DNA from: Neisseria sp. Marseille-Q5346
GTDB taxonomy: Bacteria; Pseudomonadota; Gammaproteobacteria; Burkholderiales; Neisseriaceae
DNA length: 64,000 bases
Direction: 5' to 3'
Assembly (NCBI RefSeq): GCF_946902045.1
Contig: NZ_OX336253.1
Span: forward strand, 2,290,814-2,354,813
The notes beneath the pieces were generated by a model that worked only from the letters and a program-made list of their open reading frames with translations, was not told the DNA's origin and ran no database searches. The stretch's first letter is position 1. The number at the start of each line of letters is the position of its first letter. A program made the position numbers and the translations under genes. This document shows positions 34,580 through 42,211 of the stretch, one piece after another.

Positions 34580-35545
34580 ATGAACGCAGCATCTCTTTCT
34601 TTTAAAAATACCCATTTCCAAATTACCGACATCAACGGTCAGCCTTGGTTAAGGGGTTTGCAAATTGCCAGTGCCTTGGGCTATAAAAATCCATCATCGG
34701 ATATTGCCAACCTCTACGACCGCAACACCGACGAGTTTACCGACAGCATGACCCGCGTCATCGAACTGACTACCGCAGGCGGCAAACAGCAGGTGCGCGT
34801 ATTCAGTCTGCGCGGCGCACACCTTTTGGGTATGTTGGCGCGAACCAAAGCAGCCAAAGAGTTCCGCCACTGGGTGCTGGATGTACTGGAGCGGGAAAGC
34901 AACCGCCCGCGCGAACAGCTTACCGTCCCAGCGATTCCTGATCCGTTCCGAATCAAAGAGGAGGATGCGCGCCATGAGATGCAGAAAATCTTTTTCACCA
35001 TCGAGTCTGCGCTGCATGATAACGGTGTGATGCACCCGGATACGTTCCGCGATTACAGCCACGGGAAAACGGGCAAGCGGGTCATCGGTTTGAACTTCTG
35101 GAAAATGTCGCTGGTCATCCGCCGTATCATTGAGGATATTCCGAAAATGGTTATCGACCGCAGCCCTGAAGTGCGCCGCCTGATTGATGAGGCGCGATAT
35201 GATTTGAACTGCGATGCGCTGCCCGCGCCGGAAGAAAATCAGTCTGCTGCTCCTAAGAAGCCTGCCGATTCAAGCGATGCCCAATGCAGAAAACGCGAGA
35301 TTGCGGAAAGCCACAAATCCGCCATCGCCCGCCTGCTGACATACGACGGAGACAAATCGGCAATCGGGCTGGCGGAATGCGCGGCGGCAAACGAAATCAT
35401 CAACCTGTCCAGGGTAGTCAGCGACGCCTACGAAAACTTTATGTTCTCCAATGAAAACCAAAATTTGACAGACGAGGATTTCAAATGCGCGATGCTTGAA
35501 TTGGCGCGCCTGAAAAATACGGTGATGGAGCTGTCCTGCTGCTGA
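34580..35545 (+). CDS. phage antirepressor with BRO-N domain (2)
   Basis: 321 residues. Residues 1-109 differ from the first antirepressor at about ten positions; the rest is unrelated to it. The C-terminal region includes a HDNGVMHPDTFRDYSHGKTGKRVIGLNFWKMSLVIRRIIEDIP segment and a helical tail. Probably the active regulator of this prophage since its full promoter region is intact. An AT-DUS terminator follows. Confidence 0.82.
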   Translation: MNAASLSFKNTHFQITDINGQPWLRGLQIASALGYKNPSSDIANLYDRNTDEFTDSMTRVIELTTAGGKQQVRVFSLRGAHLLGMLARTKAAKEFRHWVLDVLERESNRPREQLTVPAIPDPFRIKEEDARHEMQKIFFTIESALHDNGVMHPDTFRDYSHGKTGKRVIGLNFWKMSLVIRRIIEDIPKMVIDRSPEVRRLIDEARYDLNCDALPAPEENQSAAPKKPADSSDAQCRKREIAESHKSAIARLLTYDGDKSAIGLAECAAANEIINLSRVVSDAYENFMFSNENQNLTDEDFKCAMLELARLKNTVMELSCC

Positions 35546-35561
35546 TTTTTACTGTCCGATT

Positions 35562-35594
35562 ATGCCGTCTGATGGGTTTCAGACGGCATTTTTG
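35562..35594 (+). terminator. terminator made of AT-type uptake sequences
   Basis: ATGCCGTCTGATG ... TTCAGACGGCAT (35578-35589) followed by TTTTTG. The right arm is a full 12-base AT-DUS, the dialect of N. meningitidis and N. gonorrhoeae, not of this host. Confidence 0.8.
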
Positions 35595-35677
35595 TTATAA
35601 TATGCGCTTAAAAATTAAAGCCCTGCGGACTCCGACGGGGCTAGGGATGGTCGGTGCGCGAAGAAATCGACTGATAA

Positions 35678-36082
35678 ATGACTATTGATGATTTGCTTGC
35701 CCGTTGGGGCTTTTGGCGTTCGGTTCGGGATGATAACGGACTGGGTTATGCATCCAGTGCGGCAAACCGTGCAATGGCAGGTGATGCGAATACGGGCGGA
35801 ACGCGTCCGTTGCTGCCTTATGGGGTGGACGCGGATTCGGTGTTTTCTGCGGTGGACAGGGTGGTGATGAAGGAATTGCCTGCGTTCCATCGGGAGGTGT
35901 TGCTGTTGCGCTATTCAGGCGGTATCGGCGACGAGTACAAGAAGGTCAGCGTCGAAAAGGCGATGGCAGAGAAGTGCGGCTGCTGCGTCCGCTTGTTCTA
36001 CAAATATTTGAAAGACGCTAAAGCCTTGCTGTGTGTGGCTTTAAGTGGCAGTGAAGCGGGCAGGATGTTAAACGGTTGTTAA
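35678..36082 (+). CDS. Q-like late gene regulator (tentative)
   Basis: 134 residues. DLLARWGFWRSVRDDNGLGY, then SVFSAVDRVVMKELPAFHREVLLLRYSGG and a CCVRLFYKYLKDAKALL helix-turn-helix-like end. The layout resembles small phage antiterminator Q/sigma-like proteins and the position before the late genes fits. Direct family identity is not certain. Confidence 0.5.
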   Translation: MTIDDLLARWGFWRSVRDDNGLGYASSAANRAMAGDANTGGTRPLLPYGVDADSVFSAVDRVVMKELPAFHREVLLLRYSGGIGDEYKKVSVEKAMAEKCGCCVRLFYKYLKDAKALLCVALSGSEAGRMLNGC

Positions 36083-36192
36083 AAACTGCTTGCGCTTCGT
36101 GCAGTGAAATGTTTAAATTATGGAAAACTGCGGTTTCGTGCGTTCAGGTGCGATGCCGCTTTTTTTTTCATCTCATTTCCTTTCGGTTGAAA

Positions 36193-36292
36193 CCCCGCCC
36201 TTTAGGGCGGTAGAATCAGAATTTATTTGGGAGGGGCGTAACCCCTTCCAAACCAGGACGGCACATAGGGCGACGCTTTATGTGTCGTCCTG
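36193..36292 (+). ncRNA. candidate structured RNA with three hairpins
   Basis: Hairpin 1 CCGCCC/GGGCGG (36195-36210); hairpin 2 TTTGGGAGGGG/CCCCTTCCAAA (36226-36252, one G-U); hairpin 3 CAGGACG-CACATA/TATGTG-CGTCCTG (36254-36292, 14-bp stem including a G-U). No open frame explains this conservation-like pairing. None is followed by a T run, so they are not ordinary terminators. Confidence 0.5.
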
Positions 36293-36324
36293 TGTGTTGA
36301 AACGTTGAATCCTTATCTGTTATT

Positions 36325-36358
36325 AAAGGTCGTCTGAATTTCAGACGACCTTTCTTTT
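36325..36358 (+). terminator. mucDUS terminator
   Basis: AGGTCGTCTGAA (36327-36338) and TTCAGACGACCT (36340-36351), then TTCTTTTTGG. It lies eleven bases before a start codon, so antitermination would be needed for the late genes. Confidence 0.8.
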
Positions 36359-36368
36359 TGGAGATGTC

Positions 36369-37031
36369 ATGCCGGCAATTCGTGTCGATGTCAGCAAAAT
36401 GGTCGCACGCTTGGATGATGTCCAACGCCGACAAGTCCCGTTTGCCGCTAAAAATGCGGTGAACAAACTTGCTGCACAGGCAATCGGCAATCTGCAAGAT
36501 GAAATGAGGGATTCGTTCTTCAACCCGAAGCCGTGGACGTTGAACAGTCTGTTTGTCAGACAGTATGCAACCAAGGAGGAATTGACCGCCGTGGTCGATT
36601 TCAAGGACGGTGCAAAGGATAGAAGCGCGGGCAAATATCTGACGGCGCAAATTTATGGTGGAAGCCGTCGGGCGAAAGGTATTGAGGCGTTTCTGGTTGC
36701 GCGGGGATTGATGCCTGCGGGGTATCGGATTGTGCCGTCAGATGCGGTAAGGCTTGACCGTTTTGGCAATATCACGCTGGCTGCGTTTCGGGCAATGGTG
36801 CGCGGATTGAACGACGGTACGCATTTCGCCCTGCTTAAACGACGCGGCAAGCTGCCTGCGGGAATTTACAAACGGCAAAAGAGAAAAGTAAAAGCATTGG
36901 TTGTGTATGTGTCAGCGGCACAGTATGAAAAACGTCTCCGGTATTTTGAGGTTGCTGAACAAGCTGTCGTCAGTAATCAGCAGGCAGTCTTTGCCGAAGA
37001 ACTCGAAAAAGCATTCGCCACAGCCCGATAA
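36369..37031 (+). CDS. phage minor tail protein (GPZ-like)
   Basis: 220 residues with VARLDDVQRRQVPFAAKNAVNKLAAQAIGNLQDEMRDSF at the start, consistent with the prophage minor tail Z family. GGAGATGTC precedes the ATG. In some beta-proteobacterial phages this gene sits before the small terminase, as it appears to here. Confidence 0.6.
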   Translation: MPAIRVDVSKMVARLDDVQRRQVPFAAKNAVNKLAAQAIGNLQDEMRDSFFNPKPWTLNSLFVRQYATKEELTAVVDFKDGAKDRSAGKYLTAQIYGGSRRAKGIEAFLVARGLMPAGYRIVPSDAVRLDRFGNITLAAFRAMVRGLNDGTHFALLKRRGKLPAGIYKRQKRKVKALVVYVSAAQYEKRLRYFEVAEQAVVSNQQAVFAEELEKAFATAR

Positions 37032-37035
37032 GGTA

Positions 37036-37090
37036 CTTCCTGGACTTTCAGCCACGCGGGTAATTCGAGCCGCGATTTCTGTTAAGCGAC
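37036..37090. other. candidate cos site of prophage 1
   Basis: GGTACTTCCTGG followed by the imperfect dyad CGCGGGTAATTCGAGCCGCG, lying directly before the putative small terminase start, where lambda-like phages carry cos. Not proven by sequence alone. Confidence 0.35.
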
Positions 37091-37127
37091 AGGTTGTCTT
37101 AGCTTCCTTCCTTTGGAGTCATGTATT

Positions 37128-37163
37128 GTGATAGTAAATAAAAAAGAACTTGCAGAAATTATC
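37128..37163 (+). pseudogene. N-terminal fragment of a small terminase subunit, interrupted by the Mu-like element
   Basis: GTG at 37128 with GGAG nine bases upstream opens MIVNKKNLQKLS, then a TGA supplied by the Mu-like end (37164-37166). M-x-VNKK-x-L is the usual start of Nu1-type small terminases, whose next residues are GVS. Only twelve codons remain, so the identification leans on position after the tail gene and candidate cos. Confidence 0.4.
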
Positions 37164-37258
37164 GTGAAACCCAATGAGATAAATATATAGAGTCTCTGAG
37201 ATAATTGGGATTATTTTGGATGGAGCGGGATTTGGTGGGATTAGTTTTGTGAAAAGTA
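37164..37258. other. Mu-like left end (attL side)
   Basis: Begins TGAAACCC at 37164. GGATTATTTTGGATGGAGC starts at base 45 of the element, followed by GGGATTTGGTGGGATTAG; Mu, as I recall it, has GGATTATTCGGGAT at base 44 followed by GGGATTAGATTTGGTGGGG. The preceding five bases TATCG (37159-37163) are the candidate target duplication. Transposase-binding sites should lie here. Confidence 0.6.
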
Positions 37259-37275
37259 GTTTCATAGAGTGCAAT

Positions 37276-37308
37276 AAAAAGACGAGTATAATTTGCTCGT
37301 CTTTTTTT
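37276..37308 (-). terminator. terminator of the inverted late operon
   Basis: AAAAAGACGAG ... CTCGTCTTTTTTT hairpin immediately after the gpG gene (stop 37311-37313) and inside the left end of the element. Confidence 0.8.
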
Positions 37309-37310
37309 GT

Positions 37311-37751
37311 TTACAGGCCTGAGCTGAGTGACTCGATTGCAATATCAAGGATGCGTTTATCTGCTCCGTTTTGAAGTTGACCACTACCGTTGATTGGTAG
37401 ATAGGGTCGGGCTGGAAGTTGGACGCTATGGTTTCTGCCTGCGGAGCCACCCAAGTGGTGGATTGCCGCATATGGTTTGTTGCTTCCGATACGTGCAAAG
37501 TCGTTGCCTACTTGTGTGGAGATGCTGGCTGCAAGTTGGCCGGTCAGTTGCAGAGTCTGCCCGCCTTGAGCTGCGCGTTGGCTTTGTTTCCATCTGTTGC
37601 CACCGAAACTTTCGCTTTCGAAGTTTTCTTCGGTTAATGAAGTCATTTCGGTCGCGATGGCTTTCATCATTTTGCGCGGATGGCTTACGTTTTGTAGAAG
37701 CTGGCTCAAGCCGCGATCTAGTGATGAAGTATCAAGATTAATTTCAAGCAT
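37311..37751 (-). CDS. Mu gpG-like tail completion / virion morphogenesis protein
   Basis: 146 residues from ATG 37751, after AAAGGT; the longer frame overlaps gpF. LDRGLSQLLQNVSHPRKMMKAIATEMTSLTEENFESE and YAAIHHLGGSAGRNHSVQLPARPYLPIN are typical of the phage virion morphogenesis family. Last gene of the leftward late operon. Confidence 0.82.
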   Translation of the reverse strand: MLEINLDTSSLDRGLSQLLQNVSHPRKMMKAIATEMTSLTEENFESESFGGNRWKQSQRAAQGGQTLQLTGQLAASISTQVGNDFARIGSNKPYAAIHHLGGSAGRNHSVQLPARPYLPINGSGQLQNGADKRILDIAIESLSSGL

Positions 37752-37753
37752 AT

Positions 37754-38659
37754 CTAACCTTTGATTAATTTTAGTACCCATGCCAAATCGACAGCAGATA
37801 ATGAGGATTTGAATTTGCTGTTGGTCATCATGGTTTTTAAGGCTACGCGTGCAATATCGGGATGAACGGATTGTGCTTTCTGGACGGCTACGGAAGCCAT
37901 TCGCGAGAGCATGGCTTTTCCTTGGTTGGCATTGAAGCCTGCGCTAGGGGCGACAAACTTTCCGTCAATCCGCAAGCCGGTGCGTTGGGCGTAGCGGGCT
38001 TCTCCGGTGTATTCGTTGCTACCGATGTCGACGGTTTGAGTCTCAAGTGTCGGACTGGGTAAGGCACGGCTTTCGCCTGCGGCGCGTGATAATGGACGCA
38101 CGCGGCAGCGGCAGCGGAAATCTAACGGCGGATACATGGTGTCCCAAACCGGGTCGGCTGCTGCATAGACACGGCCGTGCATTCTACGGTGGCTGTCACG
38201 GGTGCGGCTGTCGTTTATAGCGACGTATTGCCAATACGGGTGGGTGTCGACAGAATCCATCATTTCAGCGTAGCGTCCAGCCATGTAGGCTGACTGCATA
38301 TTGGTCAGATAGATGGTTTTCAGGCGGTGCGGGCTACCGAGTTGAACAGTTTGGGCTTCGCCAGTGTCCGGATTGGTTGTTGGGGTGCGTCCCCACCAAC
38401 CTTTGCTTTGCAATACCGGCGTGAGTGTTTTCTGAAACTGCTCCAGCGTTTGTCCGGTCTCTGCAGCTTTGACGACTGCGCGATAAATGTCGTTGGCCAC
38501 GTCCATGCCTGCGGTTTTGGCCACGGTAAAGGCGGTGGCGTGGGCATCGTCCAGCATGTCCTGCCAATCCCACGAAACGGCCACACCTTTCTGCTTCAAA
38601 TATTCGACCGCTGCTTCCGGCTCTAGGCCGAAAATTGCCTTGATGTCTTCCGGATTCAT
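37754..38659 (-). CDS. Mu gpF-like minor head protein
   Basis: 301 residues. AYMAGRYAEMMDSVDTHPYWQYVAINDSRTRDSHRRMHGRVYAAADPVWDTMYPPLDFRCRCRVRPLS is the SPP1 gp7/Mu F head-morphogenesis block with its Cys/Arg motif. Its start overlaps the portal stop (ATGA). Confidence 0.9.
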   Translation of the reverse strand: MNPEDIKAIFGLEPEAAVEYLKQKGVAVSWDWQDMLDDAHATAFTVAKTAGMDVANDIYRAVVKAAETGQTLEQFQKTLTPVLQSKGWWGRTPTTNPDTGEAQTVQLGSPHRLKTIYLTNMQSAYMAGRYAEMMDSVDTHPYWQYVAINDSRTRDSHRRMHGRVYAAADPVWDTMYPPLDFRCRCRVRPLSRAAGESRALPSPTLETQTVDIGSNEYTGEARYAQRTGLRIDGKFVAPSAGFNANQGKAMLSRMASVAVQKAQSVHPDIARVALKTMMTNSKFKSSLSAVDLAWVLKLIKG

Positions 38660-40131
38660 CAGCTCATCTCCTGCGCCGCTTCAATGCGGCCGACCAAACC
38701 GGACAGGAAAATCACACGCGCCAGCTCGTTTTGCAAGGCGGTGTCATCCATATTCGGGAACTGCTCGGCCAAGCGGTCGAGAATATTGTCTTCGGTTTCG
38801 CCGCGCTGCAAATCCTGCACCAATAAGGCAGTCAGGTCGTGGCCTTGTTGGTTCAGACGGCCTGCATTGGGCGCAAGCGTATCTAAAATCAATCCTGCAT
38901 CGGTTTCTGTGCCATCCCAACCTTCGGCAAAGTCAGCAGCGGTCGGGATAATGGCATCTTCTTCAACGATATCGCCGTCTTCCAAACCATAAGTGCGTTT
39001 CCAATATTGCGGAGTGAATTTCACACCCGCGCCGGACAGCATACTGTCGCGCTCGGCACGCTCTTTCGTGCCTGCCTCCTCGTTTTCAAACAGCTCGAAT
39101 TTCGGACAAGCCACATCGCCGAAATTCAGTTCCACCACCCATTCAATCAATTCGTTAAACGCTGCTTCAACAATACGGCGGTCGCCGTCACGAATATCGT
39201 CGGCAATTTCCAAGCCCGCGCTGGCACTGGCATGGTTGGTTTCTTTGTCGGTGGTTTGGTCTTGGCCAAGTAAGGCAATGTTGATGCCGGACTTACACTC
39301 TTTCAGCAGCTTGTCGAATGCATCTACTGATGATGACTTGCCGCTGGCTTCGTGGATTTCGACGCTGGAATCATTCGGAATCGTGCCGACCGAATTGCTT
39401 ATTAAGGCTTCTAATGCGTCGAGCAGCTTTTCAGTGTCGCTATGGGTATTGGAGCGTGGCTCTTTGCCAATGAGCCAAGGTGCGCCGTATTTTTCGGTGA
39501 AACTTACCCAAAATTTCATGCCGCCGCGTTTGAAAGTTACCAGCCAAAACACCAAACCCAAATCACCTAGGCCATAAGGGTTAAGATAGTCGTCCTCATG
39601 GCGCGGACACAGAAATTTATAAGGCGGTAGCGGCTCTTGGCTCAAGCCGTTTTCGGTAAAAACCAACTCACGCTCATCATTGAATCCGAACCATTCCTGC
39701 GGCTTGGCCACAATTTCAGACGGCAGCCATTGACTGCCTTTTTGCCAGATAATTTCGATAGGCTGATAGCCGAAAAATGAGGCATTCATGATGTCTTTGC
39801 AGATCTTATAAACATCGACATCAGCGGCCAGCCAATTTTCGACAAAATCCAATACACGATCTTCGACCTCATCGCCGCTGAGTTTCCAATCCAGCCGTGC
39901 CACAGCGGCTTTGCGGCGGCGCACGAAGCTGCCGACCAGCTCGTCGCGCAACAATTCGCGGTAAACATGGATTTGCTTGCCCATCTTGCGCAGAATCGGG
40001 TCAGGATTAGGCAACCAACCGCCGAAACCGCCTAAAAATTGGCGTGAGACGGCGATATGGCCGGTCAGGTCATCGGGTTTGAAGGTGATGTTGCCATGAT
40101 TGGTTTTGAGTTTGAAATGCGGTTTTTTCAT
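38659..40131 (-). CDS. Mu gp29-like portal protein (DUF935)
   Basis: 490 residues. LDWKLSGDEVEDRVLDFVENWL, SFFGYQPIEIIWQ, and FWLVTFKRGGMKFWVSFTEKYGAPWLIGK are hallmarks of the DUF935 portal family. It forms the vertex ring for DNA packaging with the terminase upstream. Confidence 0.92.
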   Translation of the reverse strand: MKKPHFKLKTNHGNITFKPDDLTGHIAVSRQFLGGFGGWLPNPDPILRKMGKQIHVYRELLRDELVGSFVRRRKAAVARLDWKLSGDEVEDRVLDFVENWLAADVDVYKICKDIMNASFFGYQPIEIIWQKGSQWLPSEIVAKPQEWFGFNDERELVFTENGLSQEPLPPYKFLCPRHEDDYLNPYGLGDLGLVFWLVTFKRGGMKFWVSFTEKYGAPWLIGKEPRSNTHSDTEKLLDALEALISNSVGTIPNDSSVEIHEASGKSSSVDAFDKLLKECKSGINIALLGQDQTTDKETNHASASAGLEIADDIRDGDRRIVEAAFNELIEWVVELNFGDVACPKFELFENEEAGTKERAERDSMLSGAGVKFTPQYWKRTYGLEDGDIVEEDAIIPTAADFAEGWDGTETDAGLILDTLAPNAGRLNQQGHDLTALLVQDLQRGETEDNILDRLAEQFPNMDDTALQNELARVIFLSGLVGRIEAAQEMS

Positions 40132-40152
40132 GGAATTCTCTTTTCAGACGGC

Positions 40153-41667
40153 CTAAAAGCCATGCGTTGTTCTGCTAATTCGACGCACGCGGCGGCTGGC
40201 CACGCGTACCGGTCCGGCATTGAGTTCGCGGCTGGCGTAATGGGCAAGGACAAAGGCAATCGCTGCGTCGCCGTGGCGTTTTTTACCGTCTTGACCTTTG
40301 GTTCGGGTGTCCGGAATACGAGGCACGCCTTTGACTAATTCGAACGCACGTAAATCGGTGAGGATGTCTTCATCTCGCGGCAGGCCGTCGAGTGTGCCGT
40401 CTTCGAGGGCGGCTTTGAACGGAGCGGTATGGGTGCGGTACCAGTTTTCCGACAGCATCACGGCTTCCACCACTTCTGCGCCGAACGCATCGCGCATGGC
40501 TTCGGCCAAAGATTGACCGTTGCCTCGCGCATCCAAGGCCGCGCCGCGCAGATTGGGTAGCTTGGCCAACAGGTGCTGCATAATTTGCTCCTGCTGGGCA
40601 AACGGCATATTGCCCAGCTCCAAAACAAACGGCGGTTTTAAAATCAGGTCTTTGCTTTGTAAGAGCGGCACAATCACGGTGCGGTCGCCCGAGCGGGCAA
40701 AGTCTTCGCCTACAAAAGAAACACAGGTTTTGTCCAAACCGTCGAGCAGCGGCTGCAGGGTATCGGCTATCCAGTCCGCCACTTCTGCAGCACGGCGCGG
40801 TTCGGGCAGCAGGCCGAAGTCGTCGGTCTGGTCGTAGCGGATAACCGGCGTGTATGGGGTCATACGGCTTTCGATTAAGGCACGGTTCAGCCATTTGCCG
40901 CCGCCGTTTTTCGGGATACAGTCCAACTCTTCGCTGGCATCTTCACCGTAGAAATCGCGGATTTCCTTACACCACGAGGCTTCGCCTTGGGGTGTCCAAT
41001 CCTTGCCCAAACGCAGACAGATGCGGCGGTACAAGCCTTGTTCGACCGCTTCGTCAAAGGTAATGCGGTGGACGGAATAAGGTTTTTTCCCTGCACGTAC
41101 ATCGTTAATCAACTCGTTGAACGGGTTGTCTACGCCGTCATGCGTAGAGATGATATGCACCTGGCCGCCCCACATCAGCAAGGCCATTGCCGCTTTAAGC
41201 AACTCGCCAAGCTGCTCGTGGAACGCCGCCTCATCAATAATCACGCGGCCTTGTTTACCGCGTAGGTTGGAAGGCCGGCTAGATAAGGCTGTAATGCGGT
41301 AGCCCGAGGCAAAACGGATGACAAACGCCAGCACCGACTGGCGGTCGTCGCCTTCGACAAACACTTCCTCGGTTTCTTCGATTTCGCCTGCCGCCAGCTG
41401 ATAATGCTTCGCCCAGCCTGCACAGTCGCGGATAAACTCCAAGGCCATGTCTTTGTTATAGCCGATATACCATGCATCCATACCTTTGGCGGATGCGGCC
41501 AGCAGCGCGGTGTCCGCTGCTTCGCCCCAGCTCAAACCGATACGGCGCGATTTTTCGCATAGTTTCACGGGCGACTGGTCGGCGCACCAAGCCTGCTGAT
41601 ACGGCAATAAGACCGTAGGGGTACGGTCTTCTGATGGGCGGGTATTTCGGATTTCAGACGGCGTCAT
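40153..41667 (-). CDS. Mu gp28-like terminase large subunit
   Basis: 504 residues. ATPase with Walker A-like CEKSRRIGLSWGEAADT (about 38-54) and Walker B GRVIIDEAAFHE; nuclease part carries VSFVGEDFARSGDRTVIVPL, AALDARGNGQSLAEAM and KKRHGDAAIAFVLAHYA acidic residues. Powers DNA packaging. Ends 21 bases before the portal start. Confidence 0.93.
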   Translation of the reverse strand: MTPSEIRNTRPSEDRTPTVLLPYQQAWCADQSPVKLCEKSRRIGLSWGEAADTALLAASAKGMDAWYIGYNKDMALEFIRDCAGWAKHYQLAAGEIEETEEVFVEGDDRQSVLAFVIRFASGYRITALSSRPSNLRGKQGRVIIDEAAFHEQLGELLKAAMALLMWGGQVHIISTHDGVDNPFNELINDVRAGKKPYSVHRITFDEAVEQGLYRRICLRLGKDWTPQGEASWCKEIRDFYGEDASEELDCIPKNGGGKWLNRALIESRMTPYTPVIRYDQTDDFGLLPEPRRAAEVADWIADTLQPLLDGLDKTCVSFVGEDFARSGDRTVIVPLLQSKDLILKPPFVLELGNMPFAQQEQIMQHLLAKLPNLRGAALDARGNGQSLAEAMRDAFGAEVVEAVMLSENWYRTHTAPFKAALEDGTLDGLPRDEDILTDLRAFELVKGVPRIPDTRTKGQDGKKRHGDAAIAFVLAHYASRELNAGPVRVASRRVRRISRTTHGF

Positions 41668-42209
41668 GATGCAATCCCTAAAATATGCTTGCGGATGGCC
41701 TCGACCGATTCTTCAGACAAGCCGCCTTTCTTGGCCTGTTTGGCTACATCTTCGGCGGCCGCCTGTACTTTGGCTTTGACCTTGGCCTGATACTCTTTCA
41801 GGCGTGTGCTGGCGGAAATCAGACCGCTAATTTTCTTCGCACCCTCGGCCATCACGCCGAAACGGTCGAGCGCGTTTAATTCTTCGCTGTCCATCTCGCC
41901 TATGGCTACCAATGCGTCGAACAGTTCGGTTTGCAGCATGGCCATCAGGGCTTCGCTACGGGTATCGCCTTCATCGGCTGCGCCTTCGGCAATCAGTCGC
42001 GCGGCTTCGGTGCTGGATTTGATGGCAGCGAAACGACGTTGCACTTTTTGGCCGTAGCGATGGGCGGCTGAGCGGCTGATTTCATAGCCTTGGTCTTGCA
42101 GCCATTCGGCAATGGCTTGGTAGTCTGAAAAACCGTTTTCTACCAGCTTCCGTTCAAATTCATGTCGGACGGCTTCGGGGAGTTTTTCAATGCTGCTGCG
42201 TTGCGCCAT
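41664..42209 (-). CDS. Mu gp27-like DUF3486 protein (small terminase)
   Basis: 181 residues from ATG 42209, with GGAGCTAGGC upstream; an ATG at 42221 overlaps the previous stop. SSIEKLPEAVRHEFERKLVENGFSDYQAIAEWLQDQGYEISRSAAHRYGQ is the DUF3486 N-terminus. Proposed small terminase of Mu-type phages. Overlaps the large terminase start by four bases. Confidence 0.88.
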   Translation of the reverse strand: MAQRSSIEKLPEAVRHEFERKLVENGFSDYQAIAEWLQDQGYEISRSAAHRYGQKVQRRFAAIKSSTEAARLIAEGAADEGDTRSEALMAMLQTELFDALVAIGEMDSEELNALDRFGVMAEGAKKISGLISASTRLKEYQAKVKAKVQAAAEDVAKQAKKGGLSEESVEAIRKHILGIAS

Positions 42210-42211
42210 GC

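Larger units (their letters stand above)
33463..34907. repeat. module repeat, copy 2 (complete)
   Basis: Full form of the repeat at 22662-23466: terminator, complete secreted-protein gene, C4-like RNA, and the N-terminal BRO domain of the antirepressor. Subtracting the 643 bp unique to this copy leaves 802 bp against 805 bp in copy 1. Confidence 0.85.
36083..36368 (+). other. late leader region
   Basis: 286 bases without a convincing gene. Contains the three-hairpin element (36193-36292) and a mucDUS terminator (36325-36358) just before the tail gene at 36369. By position it corresponds to the late-promoter leader after Q in lambda-like phages. Confidence 0.5.
21400..37163. mobile_element. 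Prophage 1, left part (integrase-type, lambda-like layout)
   Basis: Integrase at the left border, CI/Cro switch at 28.4-29.3 kb, primase-helicase, toxin-antitoxin modules, antirepressors, a Q-like gene and a tail gene. Terminase, head and most tail genes are missing from the window because a Mu-like element interrupts the phage at 37,163; the remainder is expected beyond that element. The exact left attachment site is not determined and lies between the dusC start (21,365) and the integrase. Confidence 0.85.

Noticed and set aside
37122-37128. Alternative Mu-like left end at TGTATTG, identical to the first bases of Mu
   Set aside because: It would place the GGATTATT element at base 87 rather than about 44 and would cut into the putative terminase ribosome-binding region; 37164 fits better.
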